DNA of 56,018 bases from an uncultured Verrucomicrobiota bacterium (GTDB lineage Bacteria > Verrucomicrobiota > Verrucomicrobiia > Verrucomicrobiales > Verrucomicrobiaceae), in the NCBI GenBank assembly GCA_903848465.1, contig CAINGK010000217.1, forward strand, positions 1 through 56,018. The letters are read 5' to 3'. The position numbers and the translations under genes are program-made. This document shows, in pieces, positions 43,247 through 50,397 of this stretch. The number at the start of each line of letters is the position of its first letter. The stretch's first letter is position 1. The notes under the pieces are model-generated. The model had not been told where the DNA came from, made no database searches, and saw only the letters and a list, made by a program, of their open reading frames with translations.

Positions 43247-43669
43247 ATGGATGTCGTGCTTGATACCAACGTGATCGTTAGCGCCCTGTGCTCAGCCACA
43301 GGAGCTTCGTTTGCTTTGATCCAGGCGCTGCCCAGCCCTCGCTTTACTCCCGTCCTGTCGCCGACCTTATGGAATGAATACCTGGATGTGGTGCATCGTG
43401 CAGAAGTGATTCCAGCCACTGTGTCGAAAGCAACTCGTGATACCATTTGTGATGTGGTGCTTGCGAACGCAAAACTGCGGCGCGTTCATTTTCTTTGGCG
43501 CACCCAATTGCCCGATCCCAATGACGCTCATGTATTGGAGGTGGCGGTAGCCGGGCAGGCAGATTACATTGTGACTCACAATATCAAAGATTTTGGCCCT
43601 GCACAGAGTTTTGGCATCACCGCCATCACACCGGGCAGTTTCATCAAACTCATTGGAGGACTGCCATGA
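43247..43669 (+). CDS. PIN-domain toxin-like ribonuclease
   Basis: 140 residues, a full PIN domain (Mg-dependent RNase, VapC-like; the group with the two-domain annotation putative toxin-antitoxin toxin component, PIN family). The acidic active-site set is D6 (VVLDTNVIVSAL), E44 (LWNEYLDV), D93 (DPNDAHVLEVA) and D115 (THNIKDFG). The gene starts 9 bases after cysD and overlaps the next start by 4 bases (ATGA at 43666), so toxin precedes antitoxin. It probably cleaves RNA when not bound by the partner. Codon use is less biased than in the flanking cys genes, consistent with acquisition. Confidence 0.85.
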   Translation: MDVVLDTNVIVSALCSATGASFALIQALPSPRFTPVLSPTLWNEYLDVVHRAEVIPATVSKATRDTICDVVLANAKLRRVHFLWRTQLPDPNDAHVLEVAVAGQADYIVTHNIKDFGPAQSFGITAITPGSFIKLIGGLP

Positions 43670-43929
43670 ACACCCTGACGATCAAACTAGACGATAATGT
43701 CTTCAGCAAGCTCACTGCTTTCGCAAGTCGGCTCGGCAAGTCGGCTGAAGAAATCGTTGCGACAGTGACGACTGAAGAACTGGCAGAGATCGATGCACTG
43801 GACAGGCTCGAAGCCACTCAGCGCGAAGCCAAAGCGCGTCTTACCCCCAGCCAGATCAACGCTGCATTCAATGAAATCCGGGCATTGAAGACCGCGCCAT
43901 TGCCGGGCGACGAACTGCCCTCCCTTTAA
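43666..43929 (+). CDS. Antitoxin-like protein (probable ribbon-helix-helix)
   Basis: 87 residues. The N-terminus MNTLTIKLDDNVFSKLTAFA followed by a helix SRLGKSAEEIVATVT is typical of the ribbon-helix-helix/CopG-type DNA-binding fold in antitoxins. The acidic C-terminal half (EIDALDRLEATQREAKARL) would wrap the PIN toxin. Its start overlaps the toxin stop, giving coupled translation. Both genes are likely transcribed with cysD and cysN; no separate promoter or operator was recognised, though autoregulation is common in such pairs. Confidence 0.7.
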   Translation: MNTLTIKLDDNVFSKLTAFASRLGKSAEEIVATVTTEELAEIDALDRLEATQREAKARLTPSQINAAFNEIRALKTAPLPGDELPSL

Positions 43930-43953
43930 TTTATTCCTGCTCAAGAAACACTC

Positions 43954-45294
43954 ATGGACGTCCTCGTTAACCCTACTGAATCCTCTCTTCTTCGCTTCAC
44001 GACCGCTGGTTCGGTCGATGATGGCAAAAGCACCCTCATCGGCCGCTTGCTGTATGACTCGAAGTCGATCTTCGAGGACCAGCTTCTCGCCGTCGAAGAA
44101 TCTTCCAAGCGCCGTGGCGATGCGCATGTGAATCTCGCGCTGCTCACCGATGGCCTGCGTGCGGAACGCGAGCAAGGCATCACGATTGATGTGGCCTACC
44201 GCTACTTCGCCACGCCGAAGCGGAAGTTCATCATTGCTGATACACCGGGGCACATTCAGTACACGCGCAACATGGTCACCGGGGCCTCCACTGCGGACCT
44301 TGCCATCATTCTGATCGACGCGCGTCTGGGTGTCATCGAGCAGACGATGCGCCACACCTATCTCGCGAGCCTTCTGCGCATCGGCCACATCGTGCTGGCG
44401 GTGAACAAGATGGACCTCGTGGACTTTGACGAGGCCGTCTATAACAAGATCGTCGCCGACTTCCAGGCCTTCGCCAAAGGTCTCGATCAATTGCCGCAGG
44501 TCACACCGATCCCGATGAGCGCGCTCAATGGCGACAACGTGGTCGATAGGTCCGAGAGCACGCCGTGGTACACCGGCCCTTCGCTCCTACAGCATCTTGA
44601 AACCGTGCAGGTGCACAGCGAAACCGCTGCTGATGAAGCACGCTTCCCCGTGCAGTGGGTCATCCGCCCAATCTCTGATCGTGAAGATGCGAAGCTGGGC
44701 AATCTGCACGACTACCGTGGCTTTGCCGGCCGCATGGCCAGCGGCACCTTCCGCGTGGGCGATGACGTGCTCGTGTATCCGTCCGAGATGAAGTCGAAGA
44801 TCACCGGCATTCACACCTATGAAGGCCCGCAGGAAGAGGCGATCCCGCAGCTCAGCTACAGCATCACCGTGGCCGATGAAATCGACACCAGCCGTGGCGG
44901 CATGATCGTGAAGGCCAACGAGCCCACGCAGACCAGCCAGGAATTTGATGCCATGATCTGCTGGTTTGCCGACAAGAAGACGCTCAAGCCACGCAGCCGC
45001 TTCCATCTGCGCCACACCACCAACGACGTCCGCGCCGTCGTCACGGATGTGCTCTACAAGGTGAACATCAGCACGCTGGAAAAAACCACGGAGAGCAAGG
45101 AGTTCTCTCTGAACGACATCGGCTGCATTCGCCTGCGCTGTGCCTCGCCCATTTTCTTCGACCCGTATGGCAAGAACCGCACCACGGGCAGCTTCGTCCT
45201 CGTCGATGAACAGACCAACAACACTGTTGCCGCTGGCATGATCATCAAGTCACTCGTGGATGCGGGTGACGAGGATGCGGAAGTGGCGATTTGA
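43954..45294 (+). CDS. cysN: Sulfate adenylyltransferase subunit 1 (GTPase)
   Basis: 446 residues, with an EF-Tu-like GTPase: G1 G19-S-V-D-D-G-K-S-T27, G3 D96-T-P-G-H100 and G4 N151-K-M-D154, then two beta-barrel domains (FPVQWVIRPISDREDAKLGN, with the C-terminal barrel ending around DPYGKNRTTGSFVLVDEQ). No APS kinase (CysC) domain is fused, so PAPS would need a separate kinase that is not in this window. It couples GTP hydrolysis to APS synthesis with CysD. It lies 24 bases after the antitoxin gene. Confidence 0.95.
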   Translation: MDVLVNPTESSLLRFTTAGSVDDGKSTLIGRLLYDSKSIFEDQLLAVEESSKRRGDAHVNLALLTDGLRAEREQGITIDVAYRYFATPKRKFIIADTPGHIQYTRNMVTGASTADLAIILIDARLGVIEQTMRHTYLASLLRIGHIVLAVNKMDLVDFDEAVYNKIVADFQAFAKGLDQLPQVTPIPMSALNGDNVVDRSESTPWYTGPSLLQHLETVQVHSETAADEARFPVQWVIRPISDREDAKLGNLHDYRGFAGRMASGTFRVGDDVLVYPSEMKSKITGIHTYEGPQEEAIPQLSYSITVADEIDTSRGGMIVKANEPTQTSQEFDAMICWFADKKTLKPRSRFHLRHTTNDVRAVVTDVLYKVNISTLEKTTESKEFSLNDIGCIRLRCASPIFFDPYGKNRTTGSFVLVDEQTNNTVAAGMIIKSLVDAGDEDAEVAI

Positions 45295-45365
45295 TGGCTT
45301 GGACGCCAACGGGTTCAAAGCAGATCGTGCTTGCCAGTCGAGATACGACTGGCTTGTGTGCGCGC

Positions 45366-46163
45366 ATGTATATCCAACAGGTTCTGTTGCTTGGGGTTCT
45401 TTTCAGCATCGCCATCACTCCACTTTCCGCGAATGATGCCAGCATCAATCTCGGCGCTCATGGTCCTGAGCCGGTAGGCGAGTTCCAGGGTGAGGAGTCG
45501 GTCGTGCGCATGGTCTCGGAGAAGATCGACATCACTTTTGGCAAGCAGGAGACTCAGGTGCATTGCCGTTTTGTCTTCCGCAGTAGCAAAGTGGGAGCGA
45601 ATGCAGTGCAGATGCTGGGGTTCCCCGATTTTCACACGGACGGCGACACCGGCACGATTTACTCCATGATCAGTCGTGTGGATGGCAAGGAAGTGGCCTC
45701 GAAGAAACTGCGTGGCTGGCAGGATTTAGGAACTGCGAAATGCCACCTAGGCACATCTCCTGACGGGGCTGCCGCCGATTTTTATACCATCACCGTCACC
45801 TTCCCACCGGATCGCGATGTGATCGTGGAGCGTGAGTACAAAGCCAGCAACGGCCGATCGGTGATGGGAGACACCTTCTTCTCCTACACCACGCGCACGG
45901 GTGGCAGTTGGAAAGGGTCCATCGAAAAGGCGGAGTTCCACGTCACCCTGGATGGCTGGAAGCTGGAAGACTTGGCTTTCGAAGACGGCGAGCAGCGATT
46001 TGATCCCCGTCTCCAGCGCAAATATGGATCGCCGAATCTCAGTGAATGGACCGTGGAGGCACCCAATAAGATGAGCCTGGTGTGGAAGAATTTTGAGCCA
46101 GCCGTGCATCAGTCCCGTCAGAACATCCACCTGCAGACTTGGTGCGTGCTTCCGCAAAAATGA
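45366..46163 (+). CDS. Secreted DUF4424-like protein
   Basis: 265 residues from the ATG at 45366, which begins a signal peptide (MYIQQVLLLGVLFSIAITPLSA). The mature part starts NDASINLGAHGPEPV, then VRMVSEKIDITFGKQETQVH, and has alternating beta strands with FYTITVTFPPDRDVIVEREY and ATRTGGSW-like (TTRTGGSWKGSIEKAE) elements, the layout of DUF4424 proteins, whose function is unknown. It is 71 bases after cysN, so read-through from the cys cluster is possible, but no functional link is evident. Confidence 0.65.
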   Translation: MYIQQVLLLGVLFSIAITPLSANDASINLGAHGPEPVGEFQGEESVVRMVSEKIDITFGKQETQVHCRFVFRSSKVGANAVQMLGFPDFHTDGDTGTIYSMISRVDGKEVASKKLRGWQDLGTAKCHLGTSPDGAAADFYTITVTFPPDRDVIVEREYKASNGRSVMGDTFFSYTTRTGGSWKGSIEKAEFHVTLDGWKLEDLAFEDGEQRFDPRLQRKYGSPNLSEWTVEAPNKMSLVWKNFEPAVHQSRQNIHLQTWCVLPQK

Positions 46164-46613
46164 CGGGGGGGTAACTTCGTCAAAGACCGAGGTTGGTGAC
46201 GAAGACGCGGGCGTGGTGATCTACAGCATTTAGTATGATTTGATAGCCTGCCGCGCACTGCCATCGCGCGGGAAAAAGCGCATCGCCTCTCTCCGCCGTT
46301 GATAAGGCAAGCCCAAGTCATTCTTCGGCGAGAGGTCGGGTGAGGGGGGCATCCCATGCTGGCGAAATGGTTCCGTCGTCCCCTCACCCCAACCCTCTCC
46401 CCGAAGGAAACAGGCGTTGTCATCGTGGCTTCGGGGCGGGGAGAGGGAGAGCCGCTTTGACTGCCCTGGAATGATTTGGCTCCCAAATGATGGAGCACGA
46501 GTTATGCGAGATGCTTCAGCGCGTCCTTTCAGTCCGCCATTGATCCCGTCAATCGAAGCTTCAAGACTATCAATGTCCTGAGCGGTGCCTTTGTGGGCAA
46601 GAAATGCGGGGTC
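46164..46613. other. Intergenic region with repeats and no supported gene
   Basis: About 450 bases. Its central part (46323-46447) is an inverted-repeat element described separately. The left 150 bases and the right 160 bases show no family resemblance in any frame. A minus-strand frame of 126 codons across the region reads through the repeat arms (for example VSFGERVGVRG), a typical product of such repeats, and is not accepted as a gene. The promoter for the desaturase gene should lie in the right part. Confidence 0.5.
46323..46447. repeat. Intergenic inverted-repeat element with three related arms
   Basis: Arm 1 (46323-46348) begins CTTCGGCGAGAGGTCGGGTG. Arm 2 (46380-46406) reads CCCCTCACCCCAACCCTC and ends CCCCGAAG; its reverse complement, beginning CTTCGGGGAGAGGGTTGGGG, matches arm 1. 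Arm 3 (46429-46447, CTTCGGGGCGGGGAGAGGG) is a third copy of the arm 1 type. Sequences of the type CCCTCACCCCAACCCTCTCCCC are frequent REP/MITE-like intergenic repeats in GC-rich genomes. Alternative pairing of arm 2 with arm 1 or arm 3 could form mutually exclusive hairpins. Confidence 0.7.
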
Positions 46614-47219
46614 ATGAACGACCTCATCTCACTCTCCCTTCAGGCAGCAGGCGTGGTTTTCGCTGCTGATTTTGCCGCCGGTTTCGTCCACTGGATGGAG
46701 GACGCTTACATCCGCGAAGATACGCCGGTGTTGGGGCCTTGGATTGGCCGTCCGAACATCGTGCATCATCACCTGCCCCGACGCATGACGCGCAACACCT
46801 GGTGGCAGAGCAACAAGGAACTGCTGGTGGCGATGGGGGTGCTGCTTATCGCCACCGCGTGGCTGGGCTGCCTGATGTGGCAGGTGTGGCTCTTTGCGCT
46901 GGTGGGTGGGAATGCGAACGAGGTTCACAAGTGGTCGCACCGCACCCGGCGTGAAAACGGCCGCTGCATCACGCTGCTGCAAGATCTGCGCCTGCTGCAA
47001 ACTCCGCAGCACCACACGGTGCATCACACGAACCCGAAGGAGGTTCATTACTGCCCGGTCACCAATGCGCTGAACCCCGTGCTCGATGCGCTGCATTTCT
47101 GGACGGGCCTGGAGTGGCTGCTGGCCCATACCGTGGGTCTCAAGCGCCAACCGGACAGCTCTGTGCCTGGTCAGGGCAGTCCGCCGGAGTGGATTGCCGA
47201 AATGCGCCGGGCGGGTTGA
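46614..47219 (+). CDS. CarF/TMEM189-type lipid desaturase (probable plasmanylethanolamine desaturase)
   Basis: 201 residues from the ATG at 46614 (a GTG at 46593 is less likely). It is a membrane protein with the His pattern of the Kua/TMEM189/CarF family: FVHWMED (H27), HHHLPRRMTRN (H51-H53), NEVHKWSH (H105, H109), QHHTVHHTNPKEVHYC (H133, H134, H137, H138, H145). These His residues bind a di-iron centre. Known members (human PEDS1/TMEM189, Myxococcus CarF) introduce the vinyl-ether bond of plasmalogens using oxygen. Hydrophobic helices lie at 7-24, 70-85 and 90-100. The DUF5685 gene follows 44 bases later. Assignment to the family is firm; the exact substrate is inferred. Confidence 0.85.
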   Translation: MNDLISLSLQAAGVVFAADFAAGFVHWMEDAYIREDTPVLGPWIGRPNIVHHHLPRRMTRNTWWQSNKELLVAMGVLLIATAWLGCLMWQVWLFALVGGNANEVHKWSHRTRRENGRCITLLQDLRLLQTPQHHTVHHTNPKEVHYCPVTNALNPVLDALHFWTGLEWLLAHTVGLKRQPDSSVPGQGSPPEWIAEMRRAG

Positions 47220-47263
47220 GATAAAATCACTCGTCGCCTTCACGGTTTGCGCCATCTTCGGCG

Positions 47264-48325
47264 ATGTTCGGCCATCTACCCGGTCCCACCATGTGCTGCC
47301 AGAAGGCGGCGTCTCTGTATCGAGCGCATTTCTGCGGGCTCGGCACGAGTTTGCACCGGCACTATGGCGCTTGGGCGCGCTGGCTGGTGAATCGGGACAG
47401 CGCCTTTCTCGCGCTGCTCGGCTCCGCTCTGGCGAAAGCACCGCCAGAGCTGTGCCAGACGACGTGCTGCAACAAGTTTGCCACGCCGCGTGATCTCGTG
47501 GCGGACAGTCCGGTGCTGCACTATGCCGCAGCCATCACGGTCTGCGGACTGAGCACGAAGCTGGATGACGATGCGCAGGATGAACACGGCTGGAGACGCC
47601 ACGCCGCACGCCTGGGCTCGAAAGCATTCGACACGCCTATTGGTGATGCCATGGGCCTGCTGCATGCGATGCGTTTTCCCGTCCAAGACGTTCGCGCCTG
47701 GATGGCGGGGCAGGCAGACATCGAGCACCTCTCCGCCAGTCTCCTTGAGTGTGCCGCCCCCACTCGCGCAGCGTATGGCGAGATCGTGGGCTACCTGGCG
47801 CATGTCTCTGATGCGCCGGAGGCCAAGCCGCTGCTGCATCAGCTCGGCGAGAGCTTGGGTTTCCTCATCTATGCGCAGGATGCCTGGGACGACTGGGCAC
47901 GGGACAAGAGGCGCGGCCAGTTCAACCCGCTGCACGCCTTTCCTGATCTCTCCGCCCGGCGTGCCGCTTTGCTGCCCTCTCTTGAACAAGCCCTCGCCAA
48001 TCTGCGCCGCGCGTTTGATGCGCTGCCGTTGCGGCGGAATCGTGATCTGCTTCGTGCGGTGTTGATCGCGGGTGCGGAAGAGCGCGTGAACCAGGTGGCG
48101 GAAGAAAAAGACAAGCGGCCGAAGCATGTGCAGTCGCCGATTGAAAACACCGCGCGCAAAAGCTCCTGCTGCGACAAATGCGACTGGTGCTATGGCTGTG
48201 ATGGCAATTGCTGTGAGTGCTGTGACTGTGTGCGCCACTGCCGCCCTGGAGCTGGCGGCGGCAACATGATCGACTGCAATCCCTGCGATGGTGACGGCTG
48301 CGGGTGCTGCGGCTGTGATTGCTAG
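47264..48325 (+). CDS. DUF5685 protein with isoprenoid-synthase-like Asp motifs and Cys-rich tail
   Basis: 353 residues. The N-terminus (MFGHLPGPTMCCQKAASLYR, then AHFCGLGTSLHRHYG and DSAFLALL) is characteristic of DUF5685. The central part is helical and has two acidic clusters, D101-D-D-A-Q-D106 and D206-A-W-D-D-W-A-R-D214 followed by KRRGQFNPL, at the spacing and in the context of the two Asp-rich motifs of trans-isoprenyl/phytoene-synthase-like enzymes. Residues 302-353 contain 18 cysteines in a Gly/Asp background, more like a metallothionein or zinc/iron-sulfur tail. The gene overlaps the next one tail-to-tail by 4 bases. The family is recognised; enzymatic function is inference. Confidence 0.75.
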   Translation: MFGHLPGPTMCCQKAASLYRAHFCGLGTSLHRHYGAWARWLVNRDSAFLALLGSALAKAPPELCQTTCCNKFATPRDLVADSPVLHYAAAITVCGLSTKLDDDAQDEHGWRRHAARLGSKAFDTPIGDAMGLLHAMRFPVQDVRAWMAGQADIEHLSASLLECAAPTRAAYGEIVGYLAHVSDAPEAKPLLHQLGESLGFLIYAQDAWDDWARDKRRGQFNPLHAFPDLSARRAALLPSLEQALANLRRAFDALPLRRNRDLLRAVLIAGAEERVNQVAEEKDKRPKHVQSPIENTARKSSCCDKCDWCYGCDGNCCECCDCVRHCRPGAGGGNMIDCNPCDGDGCGCCGCDC

Positions 48326-48792
48326 ACCACCGCCGCTACCTTCGCGGAAACACCGGGCTGCATGGCAACCGCATCCCCGCTCCGCTTGCCGATGAGCTTC
48401 TGCCCCAAAGCTGAGGCCGGGGTGATGACGACGACCTCTTGGCCCTCATGCAGCACTTCCGTCCCACCTGCGAACTGACCCAGGAAATAATGCGCCACTT
48501 CGCCGGGCAGCGCCAGACTCGCCAGTGCTCCGAGTGTGATGGCTGCGCCTGGCTCCAGAGTGCTACCTGACAACGCGCCAAAAGCCCGCACCGCCTCCTG
48601 CAACTCCGCCACACGCTGTGCCTGCCCACGCGCGACATAGGAGGCCTCCAGCGTGCGCGTGTCGTACTTGTTCTCCGCCTTGCTGTCCGGGTCCGTGGCT
48701 GCCGCGAAGGCCCCCTGCGCGGCACGGGTGAGCGCGGCGAGTTCGGCATTCAGCACAGAGAGGATTTGATCGAGGACGGCTTGTTTATTCAC
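48322..48792 (-). CDS. GreA/GreB-like transcription factor
   Basis: 156 residues from a GTG at 48792; no in-frame ATG gives a sensible start. The N-terminal half is a coiled coil (AQRVAELQEAVRAFGAL, preceded by AENKYDTRTLEASYVARGQA with the family motif S/A-E-N-K-Y-D-T-R-x-L-E). The C-terminal half is the FKBP-like GreAB domain (ITLGALASLALPGEVAHYFLG, VVITPASALGQKLIGKRSGDAV). Relatives bind RNA polymerase. The acidic tip that stimulates RNA cleavage (D-x-x-E in GreA) was not identified, so it may modulate polymerase without cleavage. It is monocistronic and divergent from the pseudopilin gene. Confidence 0.75.
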   Translation of the reverse strand: MNKQAVLDQILSVLNAELAALTRAAQGAFAAATDPDSKAENKYDTRTLEASYVARGQAQRVAELQEAVRAFGALSGSTLEPGAAITLGALASLALPGEVAHYFLGQFAGGTEVLHEGQEVVVITPASALGQKLIGKRSGDAVAMQPGVSAKVAAVV

Positions 48793-48883
48793 GGGGAGGC
48801 AAGCCGTCCGCTGTTTCGAGAGAGGGATCAAGGGTGAAAAAGAAGGATTGACCTGCCACGGCCATTTCAGGTAAAATCCGATT

Positions 48884-49504
48884 ATGAAAACGCACCGGCA
48901 ATCTGATACGAGAGCGTTCACCTTGATCGAACTGCTCATTACGATCACCATCATCGCGATTCTGGCCAGCCTGACGGCGGCGGGAATCGTCAATGTCATC
49001 GACCAGGGCAATCGCCTGAAAGTGCGGGCATTTGCGATGGATCTCAAAAGCGGCATCGAAAACTTCCAGACCGAATACAACCGCTACCCCACCGACTCCA
49101 ATGTCGCAGGCTCCAATGGCGAGGACGCCCCCGAAGTGCTGACCGATGGCAGCAACTCGCTGGTGGACGCCATCATGGGCATTCCTCCCTCATCAAGCGG
49201 TACGCTGGATATGAATCCCAAGCGTATCTCTTTCTCATCGTTTCCTCCTGCAAACAACGGCCGCCATGGATTGGTCGGCTCTGTGCGCCCCTTCAAGCTG
49301 GCTGACATGTATGGCCAGCCCTACCACATCCTGCTGGACACTAATGGGGACAACCAGGTGAAAAATCCCGATGTCAGCAACACGGACCCGAAGATTTCGA
49401 CGAACCAGGCGGCCCATCTCGTCACGAAGGTGGCGGTTTACAGCAGCGGCAAAGACCAGATTCCGCGCACGGGTGATGACATCACCACTTGGCGGCCCAA
49501 GTAA
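48884..49504 (+). CDS. Type IV/II secretion pseudopilin-like protein (prepilin N-terminal motif)
   Basis: 206 residues. A class III signal peptide is present: a short basic leader, then A11|F12-T-L-I-E16-L-L and a hydrophobic helix (TITIIAILASLTAAGIV). Ala rather than Gly stands at -1 of the prepilin peptidase site. The rest resembles major pseudopilins of the GspG type (NFQTEYNRYPTDSN and, near the C-terminus, DMYGQPYHILLDTNGD with GKDQIPRTGDDITTW). Verrucomicrobia carry many such orphan pseudopilins, called Verru-type or DUF1559-like. No secretion apparatus genes are nearby. Confidence 0.85.
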   Translation: MKTHRQSDTRAFTLIELLITITIIAILASLTAAGIVNVIDQGNRLKVRAFAMDLKSGIENFQTEYNRYPTDSNVAGSNGEDAPEVLTDGSNSLVDAIMGIPPSSSGTLDMNPKRISFSSFPPANNGRHGLVGSVRPFKLADMYGQPYHILLDTNGDNQVKNPDVSNTDPKISTNQAAHLVTKVAVYSSGKDQIPRTGDDITTWRPK

Positions 49505-49524
49505 GCCGCCCCACGGTGCCTGCG

Positions 49525-50379
49525 CTAATTCCCCGCCGTCTTGAACACCTCGGGATGGTCCAGCACCAGCTTCTTCACGCGCAAGGCCTGTGACGAAGGA
49601 CAATCGGGCAGCCAGGTCGCGTGCTCGATCACCTCACGTCCGCCGATGGTGCCGATAATCACATAGGCGCTCAGTAACGTGCCCAGCACGTCGGGATGTG
49701 TGCCATCCTCCGCATACAGCGGCAGGGCCGGATAGGCATCTTGCACCAGCCACCAAAAATTTCCCACCGGGCTGACCAGAACGTGTGCTCCCGGATTTTT
49801 TTCCAGCGCCGATTTCACGGCGTTTACGTTGGCGAGGTGGATGCGGGCACGCGCCTCCCCAGGGCTCTTGCCCGTGAAGAGCGCATCGGGCGCTTGTTTC
49901 TTCCAGAGGTTCGGGTGCCGCGACCACACCTGGAAATCGACGACGAGCACCTGCGGATTCACTTCGCGAGCTAGGCTGACGAGCTTGGAAAGGCCGGTAT
50001 CCATCAGTTCTTTGGCCTTGGCGTCGATGGCAGCGGCGGAAGATATGACGCTTTGTTCCTGCACCACGATGACATCCCAGGGTTTGCCGTCGTCTGCGCC
50101 TTTTTTCAGCAAAGCCAGACCGTCGGCATTGGTCGAGTGCTGTTCCAGCGTGTAGTTGCCCAGCAAATTGCTGCCGATGTGCGGTGCTAGCACCTTGGAG
50201 GAAAGCAGCAGCTCGCCGACCATGCTGGGTAGGCGGTTGAGTGCCATGTAGCTGTTGCCGAAAAACAGGATGCGCACATGGGGCACCTCATCGGCGGCGT
50301 GTGCATGCCAGCCGCAGGCGGCGAAACCTGCCACCAGCAAACGACGTCGGGACCATGGAATGGAGGATAGGGCTTTCAT
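49525..50379 (-). CDS. Tat-exported SGNH-type hydrolase-like protein
   Basis: 284 residues. A twin-arginine signal (SRRRLLVAGFAACGWHAHAA) is followed by block I of SGNH hydrolases, ILFFG41-N-S43 (nucleophile Ser43), a middle VIVVQEQS with VLVVDFQVWSRH, and the C-terminal DGTHPDVLGTLLSAYVI, whose D-x-x-H supplies the rest of the triad. The likely activity is deacetylation or ester hydrolysis of carbohydrates in the periplasm. It is the last gene of a minus-strand unit, 18 bases after the binding-protein gene. Confidence 0.75.
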   Translation of the reverse strand: MKALSSIPWSRRRLLVAGFAACGWHAHAADEVPHVRILFFGNSYMALNRLPSMVGELLLSSKVLAPHIGSNLLGNYTLEQHSTNADGLALLKKGADDGKPWDVIVVQEQSVISSAAAIDAKAKELMDTGLSKLVSLAREVNPQVLVVDFQVWSRHPNLWKKQAPDALFTGKSPGEARARIHLANVNAVKSALEKNPGAHVLVSPVGNFWWLVQDAYPALPLYAEDGTHPDVLGTLLSAYVIIGTIGGREVIEHATWLPDCPSSQALRVKKLVLDHPEVFKTAGN

Positions 50380-50397
50380 GTGTCAATACTGATGGGA

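Noticed and set aside
46118..46498. 126-codon minus-strand frame in the intergenic repeat region
   Set aside because: Reads through the inverted-repeat arms and part of the upstream gene; no start signal or family resemblance.
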